DNA from: Sepioteuthis lessoniana
Taxonomy: Eukaryota; Mollusca; Cephalopoda; Myopsida; Loliginidae
DNA length: 64,000 nt
Assembly (NCBI GenBank): GCA_963585895.1
Contig: OY757939.1
Span: 53,981,366-54,045,365 of the forward strand
Direction of reading: 5' to 3'
Below, piece by piece: positions 20,108 through 31,015 of this stretch. How positions within the stretch are numbered: position 1 is the first letter of the stretch; every line of letters starts with the position of its first letter. The notes below the pieces were generated by a model that saw nothing but the letters and a program-made list of their open reading frames with translations, made no database searches and was not told the DNA's origin. The position numbers and the translations under genes are program-made.

Positions 20108-20172
<65 letters not shown>
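18601..20172. repeat. 1.6-kb GT-rich satellite with higher-order structure
   Basis: Built from GTGTGTGCGTATGTGT-type units. Rare variant words act as rulers: GCGTACGCATG at 19265, 19603 and 19839, and GCGCGCGTATGTATG at 19215, 19455 and 19789. Their spacings of about 236-338 bp indicate duplicated blocks of a few hundred bp and not plain slippage. The 3' end is a pure (GT)n of about 60 bp. Open frames up to 524 residues on six frames are repeat translations with no start context or domain. Confidence 0.93.
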
Positions 20173-20173
<1 letters not shown>

Positions 20174-20289
20174 TATTAAATATTTACAAAAGTTTGCAAC
20201 GATAAACAGGATTTCAAGTTTGTTTTAAGAAAATTGTTTTTAAAAGCTGGAACGTTGGGAACTTTTGTAAACACCCTATATATGTAAAA

Positions 20290-20607
20290 AGAAATGTGTA
20301 AGAAAACTCCAAAAGTACTGTTTGGTCTGGCACACACGCACACACACGCACACACACACACACATACGCGCGTGTTTGTATATGTATGTGTGTATGTGTG
20401 TTTGTATATAAAACAGTACATATATATTTGTATGTGTGTGTTCATGTGTGTGTTCAAAGCAGTACAAATCATGTGTGTGTGTGTGTTTATGTGTGTTTAT
20501 GTGTTTTTATGTTTGTGTACAAAGCAGTACAAAACTCGCGTGTGTGTATATGTGTGTTTATGTGTGTGTTTATGTGTGTACAAAGCAGTGCAAAACATCT
20601 GTGTGTG

Positions 20608-20652
<45 letters not shown>

Positions 20653-20673
20653 ATGTGTGTACAAAGCAGTGCA

Positions 20674-20709
<36 letters not shown>

Positions 20710-20824
20710 CAGTGCAAAACGTGTGTGTGTGTGTGTGTGTGTGTGTTTATGTGTGTACAAAGCAGTACAAAACGCATGTGTGTGTGTGTGTGTGTTTATG
20801 TGCGTACAAAGCAGAACAAAACGC

Positions 20825-20880
<56 letters not shown>

Positions 20881-21212
20881 AAAGCAGTACGTACCCGTAT
20901 ATCTATTTGTCTACAAAGCAGTACATATGAGTGTTTATGCGTGTACAAAACAGTACATATTTTCATGTATGAGTGTACAAAGCAGTGCACGTGCCAGTAT
21001 GTGAATGCGTGTATGGGTGTGTACAAAGCAGTACATTTGTGAATGTGTGTATGTTTACAAAGCAGTATATAAGTTTGCGTGTGTCTGCAAAGCAGTGCAT
21101 ATATGAGTGTGCATGCGTGTACAAAGCAGTACATATATGTATGAATGTGTTTACAAAACGGTACATATATCTATGTATGTGTGCACAGATCAGTGTGTGT
21201 ATGTTTGTTTGT

Positions 21213-21266
<54 letters not shown>

Positions 21267-21275
21267 ATTAGGTAT
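20290..21275. repeat. Minisatellite of (GT)n plus TACAAAGCAGTACA
   Basis: The conserved word ACAAAGCAGT(A/G)CA recurs about 15 times between 20450 and 21130, separated by 20-70 bp of GT-rich DNA of variable length. The constant word between hypervariable GT spacers argues for unit-wise amplification. A pure (GT)n closes the array at about 21215-21264. Confidence 0.9.
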
Positions 21276-21615
21276 GTGCGAAAATTTCCCGTATAAACAA
21301 TCGTTCAACTTTTTATTTATTTCCAATTTTCAAACCGAAGTGGGACCTTTTTCACCCACAATATATATGTGGAGATATTTAAGAATATATATATATATAT
21401 ATACTGGTTTAGATAGATAGATAGATAGATAGATAGATACGCAGGCAAATACGCACTAAGAATTACATGCTACACACTTTTTTGCTTCTTTTTCTTTCTC
21501 CTTCATCTTTTTTTTTTTTTTTTTTTTTTTGTAAACTTACACATTTACACATCTCGACAGTAACGTGGTACTCATCTGTCTCTCTGCCTGCCTGCCTGCC
21601 TGTCTGTCTCTCTTT

Positions 21616-21649
<34 letters not shown>

Positions 21650-21660
21650 CTCACTCACTA
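21276..21660. repeat. AT-rich DNA with GATA, CTGC/TCTG and TCTA microsatellites
   Basis: (GATA)n at 21412-21439, poly-T at 21510-21530, and (CTGC)n(TCTG)n(TC)n(TCTA)n at 21585-21652. Confidence 0.85.
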
Positions 21661-22040
21661 CTGATGCTTACTGACGTCAGAAGATAATACAGGCTTGGTT
21701 GGCTGGACAAACGCATCAGTTTGTATAAGCACCTGTCGTACACAGCTTAGCAACGTTGAGAATTAAAGCCTTAGCATCAGATGAGAAGCTAAGTGCATTG
21801 ATTTTACAGAAAGGCAACCTCGACTTTGAATGAGATTTGCATTTTTTTACTTAACACGTGATCAATCCCATCGTGCATTTCAAAACGAGGCTTTTGAAAT
21901 CGACGCTTCGCTTCCACGTTTTTTTTCTTTTTTCTTTTTTTTTTTCCTTTTTGATACAGTTACAACTCCCATAAAAGCAGACGATAAAAATGTGGAAGTT
22001 CTCCGTTATTGCGATTTTATACTTTTTATATACCACTCAG
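21661..22040. other. No recognised element
   Basis: Includes a TTTTC-rich tract at about 21920-21950. An 88-residue plus-strand frame has no features I recognise. Confidence 0.45.
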
Positions 22041-22062
22041 GTCTCATCGGATGGTACGTACA

Positions 22063-22430
22063 GTTATTATTATTATTATTATTATTATTATCATGATGCT
22101 GATTATTATTGTTGTTGTTGTTCACATGTTTACTCTTCGGGTTTTGTTGATGGAGAGCCAGCGACAGCAAGGCTCTTCGATACTCCAGAATTCTTCTGAA
22201 TCTCACGATTTCATTCCAGCTGTCTTTCCTCGAAAGTCCGGTTCTACCGAACTTTCTTGCCAGACTATTTGAGACTGTTATCATTACTAACATTATTACG
22301 ATTTGCATATTCCTGCTATGTATTTCATGGTTATCGCTGGAGAACAAGTGACAGCAAGTCTCCTCACTATTCAGATCTTTTCAGTATTCGGGACGTTCCC
22401 AGCTCTCCTGTTGTTTAGAGGGTCTTTATC
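22063..22430 (-). mobile_element. LINE-E related fragments (diverged)
   Basis: An (ATT)n tract at 22063-22090 is followed by blocks GCCAGCGACAGCAAGGCTC and, at 22333, CTGGAGAACAAGTGACAGCA AGTCTCCTC. These match the 3' end of LINE-E read on the minus strand but are worn. Confidence 0.45.
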
Positions 22431-22434
22431 TTAC

Positions 22435-23015
22435 TTCGTATCTCTGGTATTCCAAAACTTTTTGACAGGCGCTTCGAGCTCATTATTGTTATTAATATTA
22501 CTTGCATGTTCATACCGGGAGTCAAGTGGAATCGTTAGTTTCCATTTTAACAGCGTTGAAAATTAAATTTCATAGTTTTTCTCCGTTACATCGAGAATAA
22601 AAATGGTTTAAAAAAAAAAGAATGATAAAAATTAAAAACAGAAGCCCAACAAAATTATCGTTCAGTTGCTAGTTGGACGGTAAAGTGCTTTATTTTCTAA
22701 GAGCATTTTAAGTGTATTGCTCTTATAAGGATTTCGCTATGATGTTTCTTTTCGATGAATTATAGTTACATACATACATAAAAAAATAATCAATTTTTGT
22801 AAAATATATATGCGTGTGTGCGCGCACGAGAGAGACAGACCGACATATAGACAGACAGACTTTTTTGTGATATATGAATTAAATCTATGTAATATCCTAG
22901 CCCTATAACTTTATATTCATTTGTTTAAATAGTTTCATTTCTTAATATATATTCACTTGATTATTTATATATAACGCTAATATTCAACTCTGTGAGTTCT
23001 TACACCAGTAGTAAC
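22435..23015. other. No recognised element
   Basis: AT-rich with a short GA/GACA-rich patch at 22825-22860. No credible coding or mobile-element signal. Confidence 0.45.
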
Positions 23016-23205
23016 TAGAGGCCTTTATTGAAATCCAAGTGGCAGCAAGTCTCCTCAGCTCTCCAGCACTTTCCTCAGTATTCTCGCCGATTTCAACAGC
23101 ACTATAGCCAGGACAATCTCAATTCTTCCTTAGATCTCCATCTCCCCCAATCTCTTTTCTAAGTTCTTGTGAATTCTTCTTTCTTGATTTGATGTTTAAC
23201 CCGAA
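23016..23205 (-). mobile_element. LINE-E 3' fragment
   Basis: Plus strand shows CAAGTGGCAGCAAGTCTCCT and TCAGTATTCTCGCCGATTTC, the reverse complement of the LINE-E segment encoding ARILRRVLE-like residues. Interrupted frames. Confidence 0.6.
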
Positions 23206-23293
23206 ACCTTGCCGTAAAAGAAGGGTTTTCTTAGCATGTTATTGAGCCTGTTAAATTGAAAGGTTTTGTGTGAGTATGTGAGCAATGTTCCCT

Positions 23294-23609
23294 ATCTTTT
23301 TCTACGAGGTGACCATGGTGTAATGGTTATCGTCGTAGGAAATGGATACGGCGACACGAGTTCAAATCCTGGACGAGACTGATTGCATTTTACATAGCAC
23401 TAATACCCTTAGGAAAGGTATGAATCCAATTATTCTCCCTCCAGCTATGAGTAAATAGTAGGGCAGACTAAGTTCTTAAGTCTTGGTGAGGCAACTAGTC
23501 TGGGAGAAGGAAAACTCTGAATACAAACCTGTTAAACTCCGCTTAAAAATTGACCTTGTGTCATATCCTGCCCGAGCGGAGGGGTTGGTAAATAGGATCT
23601 TTTTCTACG
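23294..23609 (+). mobile_element. SINE-A copy with 13-bp TSD
   Basis: Full-length A element (head GACCATGGTGTAATGGTTAT to tail GGAGGGGTTGGTAAATAG) between identical ATCTTTTTCTACG at 23294-23306 and 23597-23609. Confidence 0.93.
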
Positions 23610-23905
23610 GGTGCAAGCGTTTTTTCTACATTTTTTTTAATACGATTTGTATTTTTGATAAAGATTGATTTCCTGTGGTTTTCTCATAATATGCATGAGT
23701 CTTCTTCAACCATCCTGGTGGTCCTATTACTACAAGAACAGTTGTTGAGTTGATGAAATGTCACTTTCTTGGGAATATTATTTCCAGATTCTTATATTTT
23801 GAAAGCTTATCAAATTCTCTTTTGTCGAGGTATTTTTTATCAAATGGGATAACGATGTCAATGAAATAGCGTTTATGTTTTGTTTTTATCTTTAATTATG
23901 TCTAG
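23610..23905. other. No recognised element
   Basis: AT-rich spacer. GTGGTCCTATTACTACAAGA and the following text have no match in the window. Confidence 0.4.
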
Positions 23906-23909
23906 TCCG

Positions 23910-24168
23910 TTGTTTTGTATTGGTTTGGTTTGGTTTCTTTGTTTAATGGCATATCAACCTTTGTAGGTTATTTAATGCCAAAGCCATTCTCCTAGAAGAA
24001 CAGTAGTGGTACTATTTAACCCATAGCTATATCCCATAGGGGGATAAAGGGGTTCATACCTTTCCCAATGGTATTTGCCCGAAAGTGAACGTAATAGCGC
24101 GACTGGAGTTTGAACTCGCGTACTACGATTCCGCAGTCCAGCGCTTTAACCATCCTTGTTTTGTATTG
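23910..24168 (-). mobile_element. SINE-B copy with 13-bp TSD
   Basis: Minus strand: head GGTTAAAGCGCTGGACTGCG, B-box GAGTTCAAACTCCAGTCG, core CCCTTGGGAAAGG-like, GCTATGGGTTAAATAGTACC, TTCTAGGAGAATGGCTTTGG, and tail GTTGATATGCCATTAAACAA then GAAACCAAACCAAACC. The TSD TTGTTTTGTATTG is at 23910-23922 and 24156-24168. The first few head bases are missing. Confidence 0.92.
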
Positions 24169-24220
24169 CTATTTGACTCTTTGCGGGGTTTTTTTTTTTT
24201 TTTTGTTCTAATATTTTTTC

Positions 24221-24477
24221 ACTGAAGTTTGATTTGGTTTGTTATTTAATGGCATGTCAACCTTCTCATATTATTTAATGCCAAATCCATCCTTTCAGAA
24301 GGACAGTAGTGGCACTATTTAACCCATAGTTGAGAGGATAAGGGGGTTCATACCTTTCCCAAAGGTATTTGTTCGAAAGTGAACGTAATACTGCGACTGG
24401 AGTTCGAACTCGCGTACTACGATTCCGTAGTCCAGTGCTGTAACCATTACACCAGGAGGACACCCATACTGAAGTTT
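24221..24477 (-). mobile_element. SINE-B copy with about 12-bp TSD
   Basis: Complete head (CTCCTGGTGTAATGGTTACA on the minus strand) through the tail. Flanks ACTGAAGTTTGA occur on both sides (near 24222 and 24466). It inserted near another SINE-B only 60 bp away. Confidence 0.88.
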
Positions 24478-24832
24478 GAGTCACATCAAGTTTCTTCAGG
24501 TCTCTAGAATGCTCCTAAGTATCCAAGCTGACTTTAAAAGTGTTGAGATCTGAATGGGTTCAATCTCCAATTCCTCCAATCTCTTCTTTTTTCAGGTTCA
24601 AGGGTTCCAACTACAATTGGTATCAGTGGCACCGACATATACCGCAACTTTTTCTGTTCTCTGGCAAGGTCTCGGTATTTGTCCATCATTTTACCTCCCT
24701 ACACTTTCACTCTGAGGTCTGCTGATACAACAAAATCTACTAGATGACAAGTAATCTTCTTCTTGATTCAAACAAGGTCTGCCATTCTGACTTGAATTTC
24801 GCGGCCCATTTGTATTTCAAAGTCCCAAAGGA
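24478..24832 (-). mobile_element. LINE-E 3' fragment
   Basis: Plus strand carries ACAATTGGTATCAGTGGCAC, TTCTCTGGCAAGGTCTCGGT and the AACAAAATCTACTAGATGAC block. On the minus strand these give the restriction-like endonuclease end of LINE-E with stops. Confidence 0.65.
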
Positions 24833-24833
24833 T

Positions 24834-24869
<36 letters not shown>

Positions 24870-25380
24870 CTTGCGAGTTTTCCACACCGACGTTAGCTGA
24901 TGGTCTTTCATAGTAGTCTGAGTATCAACAAATCTCCTCAGATTTCCAGGACTCTCCTCAGTGTTCTGGCTGATCTTAACAATGCTGTTGTCTGGATGGT
25001 CTTAATTTGTCCTCTGATTTTCAACTCTTCTATTACTTTTAACAGGCCTTTGGTGGCCGTTTTAAGCGCACCAATTTCAAGGGGTATCACTCTCACCTTC
25101 ATTTTCCATAGCTTTTTTAATTCTTAGGGCAAGGTCCAAGTACTTGTCTCTCTTTTCGTTTTCTTTGATTTTCACTCAGTGGTTTGCCGAGATGGCAAAG
25201 TCCACTAAACGGTAGGTTCCCTTTTTATTCATTTTTTTTTTTTTGTTAATTAACACGAGGTATGGTCTCCTGGCGTGGATTAGGTAATCCATTTGTATCT
25301 CAAAATCCCAGAGAATTTTGTGTGTTTCATTCTCCAAGACTGATTCTGGTTTGTTCATATGCCATTTCGTTGTATGATCA
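24834..25380 (-). mobile_element. LINE-E 3' end, best endonuclease remnant
   Basis: An (ATT)n tract at 24834-24868 marks the 3' end. On the minus strand the frame 25176-25358 reads KPESVLENETHKILWDFEIQ, then ARRPYLVLI and YRLVDFAISA, followed after a stop by KENEKRDKYLDLAL-like residues. The order RPDLVL..VDFA..KExEK..KYxDL is the restriction-like endonuclease (PD-(D/E)xK type) found after the reverse transcriptase in R2/R4/NeSL-type non-LTR elements. The conserved D of RPD is Y here, so this copy is dead. Confidence 0.75.
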
Positions 25381-25382
25381 AA

Positions 25383-25648
25383 TTATTATCATTATTATTA
25401 TTTATTACTCATTAGAGTTTTTCACGTCAACGTAAGATGATAGTCTTTCGCTGGAGATTGAGTGACAGCAAGTCTCCTCAAGTGTCAAGGACTCTTCTCA
25501 GTATTCTGGCCGTTTTCAATATTGCTGTTGTTTGGATGGTCTCCACTCGGTCGCGAACTTCTAAATCTTCCAGGCCCTTTAATAATCCTTTAGTTACCGT
25601 ATCCAAAGCACTAATCACAATTATTATTATTGTTATTATTATTATTAA
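25383..25648 (-). mobile_element. LINE-E 3' fragment bounded by (ATT)n
   Basis: Starts at TTATTATCATTATTATTATT (25383), contains GAGTGACAGCAAGTCTCCTC and CAGTATTCTGGCCGTTTTCA, and is cut off by a second ATT tract at 25621-25648. Very similar to 33762-34165. Confidence 0.75.
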
Positions 25649-26133
25649 TTGAGTTGGCTACTTTGATTCTGCATCGAGAAAACTGCGCATTCTTTCATAG
25701 TTAGGACGTTGCATTTGCATATTACTATATTCATATTTACATAAAGAGAGTTTCTTCTTTGATTCCCCCCCCCCTACTCGTATCATTATATATATGCTTG
25801 CACTTACATATATCACATTCTTTAATGTTGAAATATCTAACATACCTTTACGTTACATAGTCTTTGAATTAAAAATATTTTAGACAATACATACGCCAAT
25901 ATATATATATATATGTCTGTATGTGTGTGTGTGTGTGTGTGCGTGTGTGTATGTGTGTGTGTGATTAATAATGCAGTTTGATATATTTATAAAGAGGGAT
26001 CAGTATCGGTGACAGAGCATACGTATATCTAAGTAAGGAGAGCGTAGTCAGAGTCAACTTGGTGACTGTCAGTTTCTCGCTAATACGATTATCAAACCAA
26101 GACCACAAGTGAGAAATATATATTTGTTCATTG

Positions 26134-26135
<2 letters not shown>
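25649..26135. other. AT-rich, (TA)n and (GT)n, no element
   Basis: Contains (TA)n at 25900-25911 and (GT)n at 25920-25962. No recognised gene. Confidence 0.5.
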
Positions 26136-26169
<34 letters not shown>

Positions 26170-26215
26170 TCATCATCATCATGTCATGCTGGTAGCACGG
26201 ATATCCCTGACCCAT
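26136..26215 (-). mobile_element. (TA)n and short LINE-F 3' tip
   Basis: (TA)n at 26138-26167 leads directly into ATCATCATCATCATGTCATG and CTGGTAGCACGGATATCCCT, which is the (ATG)n tail and last ~45 bp of LINE-F read on the minus strand. Confidence 0.7.
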
Positions 26216-26580
26216 TGACGGCCAAACTCAATACCTAAACTGGTCCTGGACGTGAGTTTTGCGACTTAATGCTCAGGTTCGTTAGTTCGATCGGGGAACT
26301 ACTGCTGTTCATCTATAAGAGTGGCTTCTATAGATGAGAATAAAAACAACCATCGAAAGATAACCATGACCCACACTTAAACCACACATACATACATACA
26401 TACATACATACCATTTCAAGAGCATAAAAAAGTGTGCATGAAAAAATCAGACGTATTGAATACTAGCTCACCTGAGGATCGATAACGTGAAATTTTAAGT
26501 CGTGAGTTTTTATCCTGAATTAGCATTATCCTATTTTATACTTGAAAAATATTGTGATATTGCTTTACATTTTCGTGCAT
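26216..26580. other. Unclassified DNA with a tRNA-like B-box
   Basis: GTTCGTTAGTTCGATCGGGG at about 26279 is B-box-like, and (CATA)n lies at 26384-26410. This may be an old SINE remnant but no second copy was found. Confidence 0.35.
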
Positions 26581-26584
26581 TTTC

Positions 26585-26587
<3 letters not shown>

Positions 26588-26654
<67 letters not shown>
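26588..26654. repeat. (TA)n microsatellite
   Basis: About 33 TA units. Confidence 0.95.
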
Positions 26655-26656
<2 letters not shown>

Positions 26657-26955
26657 ACTGTTGAAAAAACTTTGATATCATTTTGGATGTACAGAGTGTT
26701 TTAGAAAAATTGATAGCGATTTGTAATCTAATAACTTGAACAATTCTCGTTGAAATGATCTTAAATTTTAACATCATGTGTAGAAACAATTCAAAATTCT
26801 ATTTTTAATATTTAAACATCTTTTTCTTTTCGAGTCAATAGCATTTCTATATTTACAAAGAAAAAAAACAACAAAATATTAACCATGAAATTAAAAATAA
26901 AGATCATTTGAAGAAGAATTGAAGTTATTAGATTGGGAAATGCTATCAAGTTTCT
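26655..26955. other. No recognised element
   Basis: AT-rich DNA only. Confidence 0.4.
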
Positions 26956-26959
26956 GATT

Positions 26960-27832
26960 TGATTTGGTTTTATGGCATATCCATATTTACCCAACCCCTC
27001 CGCTCGAGTAGGATATGACACAAGGTCAATTTTTTAAGCGGAGTTTAACAGGTTTGAATTCAGAGTTTTCCTTCTCCTAAACAAATTGCCTCACCAAGGC
27101 TGAAGAACCTAGTCTGCCCTATTATTTTACCCACAGCTAGAGGGAGAATAATTGGATTCATACCTTTCCCAAGGGTATTACTGCAATGTGAAATGCAATC
27201 AGTCTCGTCCAGGATTTGAACTCGTGTCGCTGTGTCCATTTCCTACGACGATAACCATTACACCACGGGCACCTCCTTAACAGGTTTGAATTCAGAGTTT
27301 TCCTTCTCCTAAACAAGTTGCCTCACCAAGGCTGAAGAACTTAGTCTGCCCTATTATTTTACCCACAGCTAGAGGGAGAATAACTGGATTCATACCTTTC
27401 CCAAGGGTATTACTGCAATGTGAAATGCAATCAGTCTCGTCCAGGATTTGAACTCGTGTCGCCGTATCCATTTCCTACGACGATAACCATTACACCTTGG
27501 TTTTATGACATATTAACCATTGTAGGTTACCTAACGCCAAATCCATTTTTATACATACAAACACTTCTATAAAAACAATTCAGTTTAGCATAAGTATACA
27601 GTTTAGTTCTATTTGACCTATAGATAGGACCCTATCAGGCGCTACTACTCCGAGTTAGAGTGGACCTGGGAGCGATAGCAATAAAGGGATACTCCGCATT
27701 CTCCAAAGCTCCAGCATTACTGGAACTTCACCATCCGATTGTTTTGAGTCATATCTAGGACACTCGTTAGGGGAGTCTTACCCTTCTGTAGAGATGCAGT
27801 CAGTGTATTCTGGAAGCCCCAGCTGACTGGGC
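26960..27832 (-). mobile_element. Rep-C copy split by a tandem SINE-A insertion
   Basis: The 3' tail (TTGGTTTTATGGCATATCC at 26966) and the rest of Rep-C (from GGTTTTATGACATATTAACC at 27500 to GCCCCAGCTGACTGGGCC at 27831) are separated by SINE-A sequence at 26985-27496. The tail motif is duplicated at both borders, as expected of a TSD-like duplication around the insertion. Confidence 0.8.
26985..27496 (-). mobile_element. SINE-A, one full and one partial copy in tandem
   Basis: A full copy covers 26985-27276. A second copy, 27277-27496, starts at the TTAACAGGTTTGAATTCAGA position of the tail and runs to the head. Both share private variants such as CTAAACAA for CTAGACTA and TATTATTTTACCCACAGCTA, so the partial copy is a local duplication and not an independent insertion. 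Confidence 0.88.
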
Positions 27833-27879
27833 CACAATTTTTCGGAAACAACCCCCCTATATATATAATATGCATATAA

Positions 27880-27884
<5 letters not shown>

Positions 27885-27931
<47 letters not shown>
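27885..27931. repeat. (TA)n microsatellite
   Basis: About 24 TA units. Confidence 0.95.
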
Positions 27932-27935
<4 letters not shown>

Positions 27936-28300
27936 AGTACGTGTATTATATACATTTACATCTTCAGAAATAACATGTATTTTCACTTTTGTATTTTAAA
28001 CTGCTTTGTGATTTAGGTATTTTGGTATAATGGAATATTGTTTTCTGTAAGCAGCTCAGTAAAGTTTAGATGGCATTTCTACAAAGTAACTTTCCATATT
28101 TTTATTTATGATACCCAGAAAAACTACGGGAACGAATGTAGTTTTCAAGTTTTCAAGTTGTATTTCAATTTCGGACATTTTGCATTTAGATAAGTTTTCA
28201 GCTGATTTGATTGGAACATAATTGTCAAACGGATAAAACATTCCTCTTTTCCGTGTCTTTAACATCAGATAGTTAGTCGATCTGCAAAAAATTCACAGCT
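27932..28300. other. No recognised element
   Basis: AT-rich. A 69-residue minus-strand frame has no match I know. Confidence 0.4.
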
Positions 28301-28302
28301 TG

Positions 28303-28683
28303 CATTATTATTGTTAATCCTTGTGAGTTTTTCACATCAGTGTTGACTGATGGTTTTTCACTGGAGTCTGAGTGATTGCAAGTCTCCTCGTGTCTCCAGG
28401 ACTCTTCTCAGTATTCTAGCCGCTCTCAGTAATGCTATAGTTTGGATAGTCTCTCCTCGTCCTCCGATTTCCAACCCTTCCAGCCCCCTTCTGAAGCTTT
28501 CTGGGATTTTTCCGAGCACACCAATTAGAAATGGTGTCCACATCTGTCTCATGTTCCATAGCTTTTTAGTTCTCAAGCAAGGTCTATATACGTGTCTCTC
28601 TTTTCATTTTCTTTGGTTTTCAATCAGTGGTCCGCTGGAACAGCAAAATCCACAATTCAGCAGGTTCTCTTTTTTTCTTTCGC

Positions 28684-28715
<32 letters not shown>

Positions 28716-29225
28716 AACTACTACTTGGTCTGGTCTTCTTGCTGAGATCAGGTAATTTGTTTAAATTTCAAAATTCCAAAGAATTTTATGCGTCTCATTC
28801 TCCAGGACGGATTCTGGCTTATGCATATAAGTAAGTTGGCGACCTTAGTCGAGGATGACCCGAAGGCTCCCTTTTCAAAAGCTACTACACCGAGGTATAG
28901 GGGAGGGCGCTACTCCGTTCCCAGGATTGCTCCACTTTACCCTTGATCCTCACCTTATTGTGCTGGATGCTAAGCAAAGCGTCATCAAGTACCATTTTTA
29001 TGACTCGGACCATTGGCGAACACTCAACTCATTAGACCAATGGCCTGATTCAATTTCTGTCATAATTACCAGTGAATCACCTTCCCCTCTCAGTCTTGTC
29101 TAGTCTTCTCTTTTTTTACGCTAGTTTGCTGCATTCGCTTATTATGTGATTAATCGTTTCGTCTTTATCACGAAATAACCTACACTTGCCATTCTGTAGC
29201 ATATTATCTATCCACATAATCTACA
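28303..29225 (-). mobile_element. LINE-E 3' end split by SINE-D
   Basis: Minus strand from the (ATT)n-like 3' end at 28303 reads a frame (28358-28576) with KLWNMRQMW, IGVLGKIPESF, GLEIGGRGETIQTIALLRAA and RILRRVLETRG. This is the segment that follows the endonuclease in this LINE class. After the SINE-D at 28829-29048 the LINE resumes upstream sequence (ATGTGATTAATCGTTTCGTC, CCTACACTTGCCATTCTG), which encodes a CxLC..H-type zinc knuckle region in worn form. Confidence 0.75.
28829..29048 (-). mobile_element. SINE-D inserted in LINE-E
   Basis: AAGTAAGTTGGCGACCTTAG to ACACTCAACTCATTAGACCA. The B-box region has been deleted (the text jumps from CATTTTTATGACTCGG to ACCATTGGCGAAC), so it lost its internal promoter. 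Confidence 0.8.
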
Positions 29226-29239
29226 CTTTTTTTTACCGG

Positions 29240-29850
29240 TACAAGCTGGTAGCCTTTACCGGGGCCCAAGTGACAGCAAGTCTCCGTAGCTTCCCAAGAC
29301 TCTTCTCAGTATTCTAGGTGATCTCAGCAATGCTGTGGGCTATACGGTATGGATTCTTCCTTTAATTTCAATTCCTCCAGTTTCCTTTCCATATCTTTGA
29401 GGGCTGTTTCAAGGGCACCAGCTACATCACCGACACCTTCACGTTATACAGCTTTTTCAGTTCTCTGGCAATATCCAAATAATTGTCAATCTTTTTGCTT
29501 TCTTTTATTTTCCCTCTGTCGTCCACTGGAACAACAAAATCCTTTATATAACAAGTCCTTCTCTTTTTGTTGATTAACTCTCCGCCGGGATTGGGTCATT
29601 TCAAAATCCCGTAGACTTCTATGGGTCTCATTTTCTTGGGCCGATTCTGAATTGTATATATACCATTTATTAGTACAGTGAAATTTTAATCTCTTGCACA
29701 GTTCTCAGTGCATCACCTTTCCCAACCAGTCATACCTAGTCTTGTACTCGTTCTGTACCAGTTTGATGCATTAACCGTTTCATTTCCGTCAACACATAAA
29801 TTACACTTGTTATTCCGTTGCGTATTTTCAATTTCTGCTTTGATGTTGGT
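29240..29850 (-). mobile_element. LINE-E 3' fragment, includes CCHC-like region
   Basis: Shares AAGTGACAGCAAGTCTCC, CAGCAATGCTGTGG, TCTCTGGCAATATCCAAATA and ACTGGAACAACAAAATCC with other copies. At its upstream end the minus strand reads CNLCVDGNETVNASN, matching the C-x2-C...H pattern before the endonuclease. Many stops. Confidence 0.6.
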
Positions 29851-30059
29851 TCTTTTGACATCATTTTGTGCTGCTATTAAAAGAGATTCATTCTCTCTCT
29901 TCAGGTTTATCCCTTCTTAGCAATATCCAGGTCATCTCACATCCGGTTCTTTAAGTGACCATTCGGGTCTCATTCAAAGACTTCAGACTTGCAACCATAT
30001 AACGCAAATAATGATATCATGAGTATTACTTATACTAGTCCTATTCGAATGAAATTCAA

Positions 30060-30215
30060 ATATATATATATGTATATATATTTCTTTAAGAAAAACAAAA
30101 ACCGGTCACATTAAGATTATAAATTTATTTCCATCCTGTTATGAGTATTGATATGAATCAATAACACTAAAAATAACAGGATTTCTTCAGATCAAATGGA
30201 TAAAATAATTCAGAA
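30060..30215 (-). mobile_element. Single FB-1-type arm next to (TA)n
   Basis: Starts at a TA tract (30060-30080), then TTCTTTAAGAAAAACAAAAA, CCGGTCACATTAAGATTATA and the hairpin CCTGTTAT/ATAACAGG, and ends at AATAATTCAGAATAGACACA, the position of the FB-1 palindrome centre. Confidence 0.75.
30115..30193 (-). ncRNA. Candidate hammerhead motif with extended stem II
   Basis: Minus strand: stem I GAT with ATC, core CTGAAGA (fits CUGANGA), stem II ATCCTGTTAT with ATAACAGGAT closing a long loop, an A.G mismatch between core and stem II, core GAAA, stem III ATA-AATT-TAT, then A at the cleavage position. The short stem I and the A.G mismatch lower confidence. The 10-bp stem II is fully retained. Confidence 0.45.
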
Positions 30216-31015
30216 TAGACACAGGAAGGAAGTGTGGGAGGGGGTAGAAGAGAGGTGAAGAGTTTCCTCCCGATTTCGCCACTTCCGGTTTTTAGATTTA
30301 TTACTGGTTGGAATTATAGTAAATTATTTTTTTTTAATTTTTAAATTCTAAATACATTTCAACTTAAAACTCCAGATTTAATAATAATTTAGGGAAGTAC
30401 AACATTCCTTAATAACCTTACGTAAGAATACAGTAATACTTATCTTAAATTAAATTCAAAATTTAAAATTAAAATTTTGAATTCAAAATTTATATTCGTG
30501 CCTATTAATTTAGTTACCCTTCCATTGAAAAGTACGTACACCTCACATGGTATCTTCTCATCTTTTTATTTTATTTTATTTTATTCATTTTGCCTTAAAT
30601 CTCAAATTAATCCTATGTTTTGGTTAATTAAACATTATCTATGATAATTTGTGTATAGTTTAAATTTATTCCTATGTCTACATCTAGCTATTAATTCACA
30701 TCGCTGATTTAATAATTTTTTAGAGTCTGGGTATATCTTTATTTGTATTTTTTCTTCAAGGCACAGATTACATCAACTATCAAAGCATTTTGGAGTATTC
30801 GACTTTTTCAATATGGACAATTGAATCTCAGGTGTCAAACCTTTATTTTTCAAACTCCAAAAATGCTTACATAGGGCTGTTTGGTTTTTCAGATGTTCAT
30901 AGGAAAAGAAAATTTATGATTAGCGTATCTAGATGTTTTACACAGTTGCATAAAACTATTTGGGTTTCATTAGTTTAGATTAATAATTTCTTTAATATTT
31001 CCACAATGGAAATGA
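30216..31015. other. No recognised element
   Basis: About 800 bp of AT-rich DNA with no repeat match. The 62-residue frame at 30790-30978 has no recognisable features. Confidence 0.5.

Noticed and set aside
18586..20228. Open frames of 240-524 residues rich in C/V/R or H/T
   Set aside because: They are translations of (GT)n-type repeats, open in almost every frame on both strands, with no initiation context, domain or composition bias other than the repeat.
30790..30978. 62-residue frame as a possible small gene
   Set aside because: Length is within chance expectation for this AT content, with no signal or family resemblance.
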